DNA of 64,000 nt from an uncultured Eubacteriales bacterium (GTDB taxonomy: Bacteria; Bacillota; Clostridia; Oscillospirales; Acutalibacteraceae): assembly GCA_934546985.1 (NCBI GenBank), contig CAKTEE010000004.1:162168-226167 (forward strand), read 5' to 3'. Under the pieces are notes generated by a model. It ran no database searches, was not told where the DNA came from, and saw nothing but the letters and a program-made list of their open reading frames with translations. The first letter of the stretch is position 1. Each line of letters begins with the position of its first letter. Both the position numbers and the translations under genes were made by a program. Below, in pieces: positions 18,928-27,347 of this stretch.

Positions 18928-19043
18928 GTAATTCACTCCTGTTCTATAATACTGTTATTGTGGTAATCATAGCAAAGTTTTATGCAGAAATCAAGGAACA
19001 AAATAAAAATTAAAACAAACGCCGGATACTATTCGGGAATACG

Positions 19044-19787
19044 TCACTGCGTAATATCAGCCTCATTTACATTCGGATTGACGTAGCGGGGTTTCTTCTG
19101 CGTTTGATTTTTGTAGTTAATCGCCTTTTGCGGACAGCGGTGGTAACATCCCAGACAGCCCACGCAATGATCTAGAAATGTGACTTTTCCGTTTTCCACA
19201 GAAATATTACCTGCAGGACAAATGCTGGCACACTTTTGGCAGTGGATACAATCTTCATTAACGGAAAAATCCGCGGCAATCAAATGCCAGTTTGCACGAT
19301 TTTTGCGATAAATTTTTTCAAGGTTCAATCCCGGCTTACGGGGGATTCGCGTTTTTCCTTCCTCAATCGCATTTGCAATCCATGTAATTTTTTTCCGGCT
19401 TCCTTTCAGCGCAGAGCGCAGGAAAAACTGCGGCGGCACAAGTGATAACGTATAATTTTCCGGCATTTTAACAGTAAAAACACCGCGTATATCCAAACCG
19501 CATTTCACTGCCGCACAATATGCATAATACGGCGCACTTGCCGCCATCCCTCCATAATTCAAAATGATATAACAAGGGATTCCAACCGGAAGAGTATGAA
19601 GAAAATTTTCGGTATGTACAGGCAACCCAAAAGAATAAATGGGGGAAACAATAATTAACCGGTCAAAACCCTCCATTTTCCCCTGGAAATGCGGGATATA
19701 ATGAATTTCTCCCCCTAATCTTTGCTGTAACTGTTGGGCAAGGTCCAAGCTGTTACCCGTACTGGAAAAATAAAAAAGAGCAGTCAT
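19044..19787 (-). CDS. EFR1-family flavodoxin-ferredoxin fusion
   Basis: A 247-residue protein with an N-terminal flavodoxin-like domain (FYFSSTGNSLDLAQQL at about residues 5-20, IVSPIYSFGLP at about 49) and a C-terminal double 4Fe-4S ferredoxin (CIHCQKCASICP and CVGCLGCYHRCP, about residues 184-225). This domain order defines the EFR1 ferredoxin family of clostridia, assumed to pass electrons between flavin and Fe-S partners; its physiological partner is not known. ATG at 19787 with GGAGG. It stands alone on the minus strand. Confidence 0.9.
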   Translation of the reverse strand: MTALFYFSSTGNSLDLAQQLQQRLGGEIHYIPHFQGKMEGFDRLIIVSPIYSFGLPVHTENFLHTLPVGIPCYIILNYGGMAASAPYYAYCAAVKCGLDIRGVFTVKMPENYTLSLVPPQFFLRSALKGSRKKITWIANAIEEGKTRIPRKPGLNLEKIYRKNRANWHLIAADFSVNEDCIHCQKCASICPAGNISVENGKVTFLDHCVGCLGCYHRCPQKAINYKNQTQKKPRYVNPNVNEADITQ

Positions 19788-20243
19788 ATAAGATTCCTCC
19801 CATCTGCCTGTTTCCTATTACAAATAATATAGCCGCGGCATATGCCTTGTATATTAATGAAGCATTGGCAAAATATCTTCCGTTTAAAAAATGAACCATA
19901 AAATAACCTTATCCTGCTCAAAAGCTACTGTCTTTCCGATAATCACCCTTTGAACACATTGTTTTCGCGTTTTTTCCTGCATTTATTATAGCAAAGAATC
20001 TAAATATCATCAATAAACCACAGGTTCGTTTTATTATATAATAGGATTTATACATCTCTCCATATCAATCTAAAACTAATGCAATTCAAAACATCTGAAA
20101 ACAACTATTTTTCACCATTTTATCAAAAACATCCCATCATATTTTAGTTCCAATCCAATTTATTTCTGCAGCGTTAATTATTTTAAATTGTTAAGTGAAC
20201 TAATAACAGCTTTAACAGAACATAAAAATATTTTTTCAATTCC
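19788..20243. other. AT-rich intergenic region
   Basis: About 450 bases with no open reading frame of interest, RNA gene or strong hairpin recognised. The PadR promoter begins immediately after it. Confidence 0.5.
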
Positions 20244-20292
20244 TTGACAATTATATCGTCAGCCGTTATAATTTATATCGCAACCTGATATA
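20244..20292 (+). promoter_or_regulatory. padR promoter with two operator-like dyads
   Basis: A consensus-like promoter: TTGACA (20244-20249), 17 bases, TATAAT (20267-20272). Dyad 1, TATATCG-N5-CGTTATA (20252-20270), fills the spacer and -10; dyad 2, TATATC-N7-GATATA (20274-20292), lies between the -10 and the ribosome site. Their centres are 22 bases apart, two helical turns. The arrangement fits autorepression by the PadR dimer encoded next. Confidence 0.7.
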
Positions 20293-20307
20293 ACGGAGGC
20301 TGATAAT

Positions 20308-20637
20308 ATGGCGAATGCGCGGGAAAATACAGCTCTGACGGAGGCTGTTTACTACATTTTGCTTTCCCTTCTTACCCCCCTGCACGGCTATGGCATTATG
20401 CAAAAGGTAGAGCAGCTTTCCGGCGGCAGACTCCGGCTGGCGGCAGGCACACTGTATGGTGCAATCAGTTCTATGCTGGAAAAAGGCTGGATTACCTCCT
20501 TGCCGGGAGAAAAGGACAGCCGAAAAAAAGAGTATCAAATTACTGACATTGGAAAACAGGTGCTTTCAAATGAAATCAGCCGGCTGGAAGAACTGCTTGC
20601 CAATGGCAAAAAATTGATGGGAGAGGTATCGCTATGA
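20308..20637 (+). CDS. PadR-family transcriptional repressor
   Basis: A 109-residue winged-helix regulator. The family pattern is clear: EAVYYILLSLLTPLHGYGIMQKVEQLSGGRL then LAAGTLYGAISSMLEKGWI, and a charged wing (GEKDSRKKEYQIT) followed by a dimerisation helix. It probably represses its own promoter through the two dyads upstream and is lifted by an unknown ligand or stress. Its stop overlaps the start of the DUF2812 gene by four bases (ATGA), a pairing common in Bacillota, where the second gene encodes the membrane output. RBS CGGAGG. Confidence 0.93.
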   Translation: MANARENTALTEAVYYILLSLLTPLHGYGIMQKVEQLSGGRLRLAAGTLYGAISSMLEKGWITSLPGEKDSRKKEYQITDIGKQVLSNEISRLEELLANGKKLMGEVSL

Positions 20638-21176
20638 GGAAAACTTTGCACAAATGGTTTTGGGCATGGGATTTTGATAAAGAAGAAAAATGGCTGAACG
20701 AAATGTCTGCAAAAGGATTGCATCTGGTATCTGTAGGCTTCTGCACGTATGTGTTTGAGGAAGGAAACCCGGGCGATTATACTATCCGGCTGGAATTGCT
20801 TGATTACCTTCCCACCCACCCGGAAAGCGAACAGTATATTAAGTTTGTGGAAGCCACGGGAGCAGAATATCTCGGTTCTGTGATGCGCTGGGTGTATTTC
20901 CGCAAAAGCGGCAAAGAAGCAGGATTTAATTTGTATTCCGATATAGATTCCCGTATCCGGCACCTGAACCGGATTTTATGCCTGCTTGGCATCATTGCCG
21001 CATTAGAATTCGGCATTTCCATGAGCAATCTTGGCAACTTTTTAATAAGCGGTGTAACCATTGCACTTTTTACTTCTGCTCTTGGTTTGATATTGGGCAG
21101 CATTATTAGTTATGGGTTTCTTCGAATTTTTTTGAAAAGACGCAGGCTAAAACGGGAACGTGCTCTGCACGAATAA
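20634..21176 (+). CDS. DUF2812 membrane protein
   Basis: A 180-residue protein with an N-terminal soluble DUF2812 domain (KWFWAWDFDKEEKWLNEMSAKGLHL at the start) and two C-terminal membrane helices (about residues 112-133 and 138-163), ending in a positive tail (KRRRLKRERALHE). DUF2812 proteins nearly always follow a PadR gene and may act as membrane targets of the repressor's regulon, but no biochemical role is known. It is translationally coupled to padR and followed by a terminator at 21176-21227. Confidence 0.88.
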   Translation: MRKTLHKWFWAWDFDKEEKWLNEMSAKGLHLVSVGFCTYVFEEGNPGDYTIRLELLDYLPTHPESEQYIKFVEATGAEYLGSVMRWVYFRKSGKEAGFNLYSDIDSRIRHLNRILCLLGIIAALEFGISMSNLGNFLISGVTIALFTSALGLILGSIISYGFLRIFLKRRRLKRERALHE

Positions 21177-21227
21177 AAAAAGACCTGCTTTACTGCATTG
21201 CGGTGCATTGAAGAGCAGGTCTTTTTA
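21176..21227 (+). terminator. Terminator of the padR operon
   Basis: An AAAAAGACCTGCT stem with its complement ending in a run of five Ts, and an inner TGCA/TGCA pairing. It starts at the stop of the DUF2812 gene. Confidence 0.85.
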
Positions 21228-21379
21228 TTGAAAAAACCATTGCTTTCCTCACGTGTAAAAAATTAAATAGAATAAAGAATACAGATTCCTTATTTTCCTT
21301 TCTACCTGTTGCTTTTTTTTAGGCAACGGGCTTTTGCTTTGCAGGCAATTATGGTTCGCGTCTGAAAGGAGTGGGAGAT

Positions 21380-23353
21380 TTGATTCAGGAAATACAGGAA
21401 ATTGTTCTGGATTCCTGTTATTACAGGGAAAATTTTAAAACTGTCAAACAAAACGATTCTTCTACACGGTTTTTGCGGTTCCGGTTAAGTGCCGCAGGAA
21501 CACCGCTGGATTTGACAGGCACCCAAGTTAGACTTTATTGCCGAAAACCGGATAATACCAGTGTTTTTACCGACATGGAGGTGACAGACGCCGCCGGCGG
21601 TGTAGCGCAGGCGGTACTGACGACGCAAATGCTTGCCGTGGCGGGCGAGCTTTGTGCAGAGGTACGTATTTACGCTGATGCAGGCAAATTGCTTTCAACT
21701 TTGCCGTTTTCCCTCACGGTCGCAGAAACAATATGCGATGATACCGCACTGGAAAGCACAAATGAATTTTCTGCCCTCACTTGTGCACTGACAAAAATCA
21801 ACGATTTTTCCGAAATTGCAGACTATGCAAAAACTGCGGCAAACCATGCATTGGATGCGGCACAGCGTGCAGAACAGGCGGCGGACAACCCTATCGCAGA
21901 CGGAGCGGTAACACCTCTGAAATTGGCGGAAGCAAAAATCAACGTACTTGACCCTGCTTCTGTTACCAATGAATTTCTTAATGCTGACGGAACAGTTACA
22001 GCAAACCCTGATTATCTTTGTACTGCGTTTATCCCCTGCAATGCAGGCGAAAAATATGCTTGTCCGGGAGGAAACCGCAGAAGAGGTGCGTTTTATGACA
22101 GTGAAAAAAATCTGCTCAAATTTGAATTGTATGGGTCATGGAATGCGTCTGGTGTAATTACAATACCGGAAAACGCTGAATACTTCCGTTTATGCTACGG
22201 TGCAACGGCTTATGACGGTGTTGAAGGCTGGAATATCAATAACAGCATGATCTGTTTTGGAGATACCTATTTTTCAAAGTATATTCCGTTTGGAACAAAC
22301 GTCCCATGGCTGAACACGACGATTCCCGATAAAAGCGTTGCCGCCCAAAAGGTACAGGACATCCGCATTAATGTGCTGAATTTAAAGGAATGCGCCGACG
22401 GTATATTGGTTGGCAACGGTTCTGTAGGTGATAACAGCAACTATTTTGTCTCCGGCTGGATTCCCGTTTCTGCCGGGGAGGTTTATACCTTGCCGAACAG
22501 CGCGGAACGTTTCGTATGTTATTATGATATTTCTAAAAATTTTATCCAATATCTAAATGCACATGCCCAAGGAATTACAACAATTACCGTTCCAGGCACT
22601 CCTGGTACAGCGCGTTATATGCGCGTCAGCTTTGACAAGGCAAGCTTTGACGTTTGGAATCCGATGGTTTGTAAGGATGCTTATTATTACAGTGAATATT
22701 CCCCTTATGGCACAGAAATTCCGTGGCTGGAACGCAATCCCTTAAAGGGAAAAAAGCTTGCGGTTTTAGGCGACAGCATCTGCGCTCTGCATAAATCATA
22801 CATAAATATAGTAGCTTATCAAAACAATATGGATTTTGACCGTACCGAGCATAACCAATCTGTATGGGGTTCGCCTCTTGCCGCTCACCATCATGCAGAC
22901 AAGCCAAAATCATTTTTAGAGCGGTTCGGGCAGCTGCGCGACTCAACGGATTATCTGGTAATACATGGCGGCGTGAACGACTGCGGGATGAATATTCCTC
23001 TTGGAGCTGTAACTGCGGAAAATAACTTCAGCGGCGCTTATGATGGTTACACTTTTTGCGGTGGATTGGAAATATTATTACGCAATTCACAGAGCCGGTA
23101 TCCCTATGCCAGAATTATCTTTGTTACAAATTATAAATTGCTGAATATGCCAAAGCTTGGGGAATATATGGATGCGGCAAAACAGGTGTGCAGTAAATTC
23201 AGTGTTCCGGTGCTGGATTTGTATAATAACAGCGGATTTAATATGGGGATTGATGCAATCCGTAAGCGGTATTTTTCTGATGACACTCATTTGAACGAAT
23301 GGGGACACCTACGGCTTGCAGATATTACGGAAAAATTTTTAATGCGTTTATAA
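21380..23353 (+). CDS. Phage baseplate upper protein (BppU-like) fused to SGNH hydrolase
   Basis: A 657-residue protein. The first 125 residues or so resemble the N-terminal domain of phage BppU/DUF2479 tail proteins (RENFKTVKQNDSSTRFLRFRL, then TGTQVRLYCRKPDN). An Ala-rich helical segment follows (about 150-175), then two copies of a beta-sandwich module (each with FIPCNAGE/WIPVSAGE and IPFGT-PWL/SPYGTEIPWL). The C-terminal 200 residues are an SGNH/GDSL hydrolase with GDSIC (block I), GGVNDCG (block III) and DDTHLNEWGH (block V), which probably removes acyl groups from a cell-surface glycan. The TTG start at 21380 has AAAGGAG eight bases upstream; a GTG at 21371 overlaps that site. First gene of a three-gene phage-like set. 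Confidence 0.8.
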   Translation: MIQEIQEIVLDSCYYRENFKTVKQNDSSTRFLRFRLSAAGTPLDLTGTQVRLYCRKPDNTSVFTDMEVTDAAGGVAQAVLTTQMLAVAGELCAEVRIYADAGKLLSTLPFSLTVAETICDDTALESTNEFSALTCALTKINDFSEIADYAKTAANHALDAAQRAEQAADNPIADGAVTPLKLAEAKINVLDPASVTNEFLNADGTVTANPDYLCTAFIPCNAGEKYACPGGNRRRGAFYDSEKNLLKFELYGSWNASGVITIPENAEYFRLCYGATAYDGVEGWNINNSMICFGDTYFSKYIPFGTNVPWLNTTIPDKSVAAQKVQDIRINVLNLKECADGILVGNGSVGDNSNYFVSGWIPVSAGEVYTLPNSAERFVCYYDISKNFIQYLNAHAQGITTITVPGTPGTARYMRVSFDKASFDVWNPMVCKDAYYYSEYSPYGTEIPWLERNPLKGKKLAVLGDSICALHKSYINIVAYQNNMDFDRTEHNQSVWGSPLAAHHHADKPKSFLERFGQLRDSTDYLVIHGGVNDCGMNIPLGAVTAENNFSGAYDGYTFCGGLEILLRNSQSRYPYARIIFVTNYKLLNMPKLGEYMDAAKQVCSKFSVPVLDLYNNSGFNMGIDAIRKRYFSDDTHLNEWGHLRLADITEKFLMRL

Positions 23354-23447
23354 TTATTTCAGAACACTTGTCCGTTATTTTTCATATGATAGGGTAGCCC
23401 CTTCTAAAAAAATACAAATCTCAGATTTATGAAATGGAGGTACTGAG

Positions 23448-24398
23448 ATGAAATTTTATATCAGCCCGTCTAACCAGCCAAACAACAGTTACATTACGGG
23501 CAGCACAAATGAAAAAGTTCAAATGGAAAAAGTAGCAAAGCAAGTGGCAGCCTTGTTAGAAAACTATAACTGTACACCTGTTCTTGCAACGCTGAACCTA
23601 ACCATAAAAAAAGCGGAACGCCCAAAGGAGGCCAAGAATAAAGGCGCAGATTTTTATCTGGCTATTCACAGTAATTCCGCCGACGGGAAGGGAGCGTCCA
23701 ATGCCTCAGGTGCGGTTGCCTTCTATCATCCGGATTCCGCCAAGGCAAAAGAGCTTGCGGGAGCGCTTGTTAAAGAACTTGACGCCATTGCGCCGGTAAA
23801 ATCTAACCGTGCAGAGAGCGTTGTCAACGGAATGCTTGCCTTTGACGGCGCGGGCTATGGAGAAATCCGTTCCCCTATGGAATACGGAATCCCTTCCGTT
23901 CTGGTTGAAACAAATTTTCACGACAATGTAACCACTGCACAATGGATCATTGACAACACCAAAGAAATTGCACAGGCCATTGTCCGGGCTACGGTACAGG
24001 TATTTTCATTGAAAGCACAAAACACACCGGAACCTGAACAGCCTGATATTACGGAAGAGCCTTTTTCTGCATCCGCACAGGTCATGGCAAAGTCAATCAA
24101 TGTACGCAAAGGTCCGAGCATAGAAAATGAATCGCTTGATATTATCTATGATGGATTGCAGGTAACAATAAGCAAAAAATATTCCAATGGATGGTATAAA
24201 ATTGCATACGGTAATAAATCCGGCTATGTAAATGGTAAGTATTTGGGAAATATTACCCAAACACAGACGGACGACAGCGTAATCTACCGTGTGCAGGCGG
24301 GCGCTTATAAAGTAAAGGACAATGCAGTCCAGCAAGTGGAACTTTTGAAAGAAAAAGGAATTGATGCGGTCATCGTACCCGGAAAGGCGGAAAAATAA
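23448..24398 (+). CDS. N-acetylmuramoyl-L-alanine amidase (endolysin type)
   Basis: A 316-residue lysin. Residues 1-185 form an amidase-3 domain: the Zn-site elements IHSNS (about 74) and LVETNFHDN (about 153) are present, but the usual first-ligand motif DPGHGG is replaced by ISPSNQPNN, a variant seen in some clostridial phage lysins. An SH3b domain (about 205-270, INVRKGPS, SGYVNGKYL) and one SPOR-like repeat (about 278-310, YRVQAGAYKVKDNA) follow for wall binding. It has no signal peptide, consistent with release through the holin encoded three bases downstream. GGAGG precedes the ATG. Confidence 0.88.
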   Translation: MKFYISPSNQPNNSYITGSTNEKVQMEKVAKQVAALLENYNCTPVLATLNLTIKKAERPKEAKNKGADFYLAIHSNSADGKGASNASGAVAFYHPDSAKAKELAGALVKELDAIAPVKSNRAESVVNGMLAFDGAGYGEIRSPMEYGIPSVLVETNFHDNVTTAQWIIDNTKEIAQAIVRATVQVFSLKAQNTPEPEQPDITEEPFSASAQVMAKSINVRKGPSIENESLDIIYDGLQVTISKKYSNGWYKIAYGNKSGYVNGKYLGNITQTQTDDSVIYRVQAGAYKVKDNAVQQVELLKEKGIDAVIVPGKAEK

Positions 24399-24401
24399 AT
24401 T

Positions 24402-24875
24402 ATGGATATAAATACAGCAGAAGGCATCAAAGTCGGCGCAACTGCTGTTTGCGGTTTTTTATTCGCTAAAATGGGTGCGCTTGGTCCCCTGCTGCTTGTA
24501 TTATGCCTGAGCTTGCTTGGCGATTACGTTACAGGCTTAATCAAGGCCGGATACAAAAATAGCCTCAACAGCAAAATCGGCTTATGGGGGATTGTAAAAA
24601 AATTGCTGTACCTTGTAATCGTTGCTGTTGCAGTAGGGGTGGATTGGCTTATTGTTTTTCTTGGAAAAGACTTGGGGCTACAGCTTCAGACACTTTCCAT
24701 GTTCAGCATACTGGTCGCAGTGTGGCTGACCATAAATGAATGGATCAGTATATTAGAAAATGTTACCGCCGTGATTGGTAAAAATAATATGCCAAAGTTT
24801 TTGATGCCATTGGTAAAATTACTCAAAACAGAAGTAGAAAATAAAACAGACAGCACAAAGCAAAATAAATCATAG
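24402..24875 (+). CDS. Phage holin (TIGR01593/phi-LC3-like family)
   Basis: A 157-residue membrane protein of the toxin-secretion/phage-lysis holin family. It has four hydrophobic segments, the family motif LSLLGDYVTGLIKAGYKNSLNSKIGLWGIVKK (residues about 37-69; Asp and Gly-rich turn followed by a basic patch) and a charged C-terminus rich in Lys. It would make the membrane lesions that let the amidase just upstream reach the wall. It starts four bases after the amidase stop, so the two are one transcript. A terminator follows at 24947-24974. No other phage genes follow. Confidence 0.88.
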   Translation: MDINTAEGIKVGATAVCGFLFAKMGALGPLLLVLCLSLLGDYVTGLIKAGYKNSLNSKIGLWGIVKKLLYLVIVAVAVGVDWLIVFLGKDLGLQLQTLSMFSILVAVWLTINEWISILENVTAVIGKNNMPKFLMPLVKLLKTEVENKTDSTKQNKS

Positions 24876-24946
24876 CCGCTATTCATCCAATGGTTTGCAC
24901 AAACCCTAAAACCTACAGAAATTTAATGCCACATTATTATCATTTC

Positions 24947-24974
24947 AGACAGCCGCATAAACGGCTGTCTTTTT
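24947..24974 (+). terminator. Terminator of the phage-like cassette
   Basis: An 8-bp stem GACAGCCG/CGGCTGTC with a 6-base loop and a T7 tail. It lies about 70 bases after the holin stop. Confidence 0.85.
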
Positions 24975-25206
24975 TATGTCCGCTCATTCCTATTCCCCCA
25001 CAAAAGTTTATGTACATATCCTGAAATCACTCTTCCTTTTCACTTGCAATATCTGCACAGCCTGCATACTATTTCACTATACTCTTTCATGGTTTTACTT
25101 TTTCAAAAAATAAATATCGCACTGTCAGGAATACCATTTGCTATTTGCACACAAGTATTCAGCAGATGAAAAACATTTTTCATATCAAAGCTCATTTCAA
25201 AAAAGT

Positions 25207-25240
25207 GCCCGGGAGCCAACATTTTTTGTAACTCCCGGAC
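25207..25240 (-). terminator. Terminator of the FAD oxidoreductase gene
   Basis: A 9-bp stem (GCCCGGGAG on the plus strand against CTCCCGGAC; one G-U pair on the minus transcript) with a T-rich tail on the minus strand. The rest of 24975-25206 has no feature seen. Confidence 0.8.
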
Positions 25241-25246
25241 ATCGTT

Positions 25247-26485
25247 TTATTGCAGGCTGTCGCAGAAAAGGCGAAGCTCCTGCGTGGCATTTTTACTGTA
25301 TAAACCTAACAGCAATCGACTGGCGATTTCCGCACTGACAATGCCGTTAATCCCGCTGCTCAGTGCATAATAACAATTTGGGTTCTGCTTATCAATACCA
25401 ATCACAGGAAGTCCGTCCCGAGATTCTACAACATCAGATTTGTAATAATATTCCGGCTTAATCCCCCGAATTGCGGGGAACAGCTCAATCAGCTTGTTTT
25501 CCAATTCCTGATAACGGCGCTTTTCCAAAATTGCCGGGAAATCCATCAAACCGGAAAAACGGTTTGCTGGATCAAATAAAATGGTATTCAGCCCGCTGAT
25601 CATAATTCTGTCATCATTGGTGCTGCGCACAACAAAACCGCGGTCATCATTGCTTTCCAGAATACAGCGGTTATACCAGCCGGAAAAATCCTGTACCGGT
25701 TCTGTAACAATGGTAAAGTTTGTGGAACGAATTGCAGGAAATGCTGTGCCGTAATCGTCTGATTCAAATCCTGTGGCAATGATTACTTTTTTACAGCGTA
25801 CTTTATTTCCGTTTCTGCAATAAACGTCGCATCCATCCTGCGTTTGTATAATTGCCTTAATCGGACTGTTTTCATAGATACGCGCGCCCATATTCTGTGC
25901 TTTTGCAACAAGTGCATGAGTAAACTGGAACGGGTCGACTTCCGCGCCTTGGTTATAAGAATAAAGCCCTGATTTTACAGGAAACGCAAACTTTTCTTCA
26001 CATTCTTTTTCTTCCATCAGGTCCACAGAAAAACCATTGTGCAGGCGAATTAGATATTCTTTTTTCAGTTCATCCATACAATAGTTTTCCTGAGAAAAAG
26101 CAAACAAGTCGCGGCGGCAAAACGCAACGCTGGAACCTAATTCCTCACATATTTTTTCCACATTGTTAATTGCGGAAGCACACAGCTCAAAAATTTTTAC
26201 GCTCTCATCCATCCCTTTTTCTTTTGCAAGCTGATGAATGGAACAGCCTGGGTAATAATACAGAATGCCGGCAGACGCCGCCGTCTGCCCGCAAGCTACT
26301 GTTTCCCCGTCGAGCAGAACACAGTTAATATCCTCATGTGCAAAACGCATGGCGCACATTGCCCCGCTGATGCCTGCGCCAATAATAGCAACATCACATG
26401 TAATATCGTTTGCCAGCCATGGGTACTGCGCCGGAACGGCATCTATACTTGTCCAAAAAGGATGGTTCTGTTTGGTTGTATTCAA
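25247..26485 (-). CDS. FAD-dependent oxidoreductase, DAO family
   Basis: A 412-residue flavoenzyme of the glycine/D-amino-acid oxidase family. The FAD-binding Rossmann loop is DVAIIGAGISGAMCA (about residues 31-45). A gamma-Glu-putrescine/PuuB-like segment follows with TAASAGILYYY, and the C-terminal SRDGLPVIG flavin motif is present. Enzymes of this type oxidise amines or amino acids; the substrate is unknown here. The frame opens at TTG 26506; TTG 26485 is preferred because GGCAGG precedes it by eight bases. No Rieske C-terminal domain is present. It stands alone and is divergent from the two-component system. Confidence 0.85.
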   Translation of the reverse strand: MNTTKQNHPFWTSIDAVPAQYPWLANDITCDVAIIGAGISGAMCAMRFAHEDINCVLLDGETVACGQTAASAGILYYYPGCSIHQLAKEKGMDESVKIFELCASAINNVEKICEELGSSVAFCRRDLFAFSQENYCMDELKKEYLIRLHNGFSVDLMEEKECEEKFAFPVKSGLYSYNQGAEVDPFQFTHALVAKAQNMGARIYENSPIKAIIQTQDGCDVYCRNGNKVRCKKVIIATGFESDDYGTAFPAIRSTNFTIVTEPVQDFSGWYNRCILESNDDRGFVVRSTNDDRIMISGLNTILFDPANRFSGLMDFPAILEKRRYQELENKLIELFPAIRGIKPEYYYKSDVVESRDGLPVIGIDKQNPNCYYALSSGINGIVSAEIASRLLLGLYSKNATQELRLFCDSLQ

Positions 26486-26657
26486 AATATTCAACCTGCC
26501 TTTCAAAAATCCTTATAATTATTTTTATCCCGCGGCGTGCTATATATTCAAAAAACTCTGTAATTGGAAAGATTTAAAAAAAATTCATCAAAACAGTAAT
26601 TTTAACGTTATAATGGAAACTGGAGTAACATATCTATATTAGTTTAGGAGGGCGCTT

Positions 26658-27347
26658 ATGGCTGCGGAAAAAGTACTTGTAGTTGATGATGATTTAAACA
26701 TATGTGAACTTTTACGTTTATATTTAGAAAAAGAAGGTTATAATGTTATTATAGCCAACGATGGGATGAGCGCAGTCAATATTTTTCAGGAAAGCCATCC
26801 CGATATTGTATTGCTGGATATTATGCTGCCGCAGCTGGACGGCTGGCAGGTATGCCGTGAAATCCGTAAATTCTCAGATAAACCCATTATTATGCTCACT
26901 GCAAAAGGCGAAACCTTTGACAAGGTGCTCGGCCTTGAACTTGGCGCCGACGATTATGTGGTTAAACCGTTTGATGCAAAAGAGGTCGTAGCACGTATCA
27001 AAGCCGTACTCAGGCGCACATCTACCCCGACTGTGGAAGAAAACAAGGAAGTTCGATACGATAACCTGCTGATTAACCGGACAAACTACGAACTGCGCGT
27101 GAACGGACAAAAGGTCGACACTCCGCCAAAGGAATTGGAGCTGATTTATCATTTAGCTTCCAACCCCAATAGAGTATTTACCCGCGACCAGCTTCTGGAT
27201 GAAATATGGGGTTATGACTATTATGGAGATTCCCGCACGGTTGACGTGCATGTAAAAAGGCTCAGAGAAAAGCTTGAAGGTGTCAGCGACAAATGGGCGC
27301 TGAAGACCGTTTGGGGCGTCGGCTACAAATTTGAGGTATTAGAATAA
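26658..27347 (+). CDS. OmpR-family response regulator
   Basis: A 229-residue DNA-binding regulator. The receiver domain has the acidic pocket VVDDD (about 9-12), phospho-acceptor D54 in LLDIMLP and the conserved KP at about residue 103. The C-terminal winged helix (about 130-228) has FTRDQLLDEIWGYDYYGDSRTVDVHVKRLREK. It is coupled to the histidine kinase gene by a one-base overlap (TAATG) and precedes an HtrA protease gene, so an envelope-stress role is a fair guess. GGAGGG precedes the ATG. Confidence 0.95.
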   Translation: MAAEKVLVVDDDLNICELLRLYLEKEGYNVIIANDGMSAVNIFQESHPDIVLLDIMLPQLDGWQVCREIRKFSDKPIIMLTAKGETFDKVLGLELGADDYVVKPFDAKEVVARIKAVLRRTSTPTVEENKEVRYDNLLINRTNYELRVNGQKVDTPPKELELIYHLASNPNRVFTRDQLLDEIWGYDYYGDSRTVDVHVKRLREKLEGVSDKWALKTVWGVGYKFEVLE

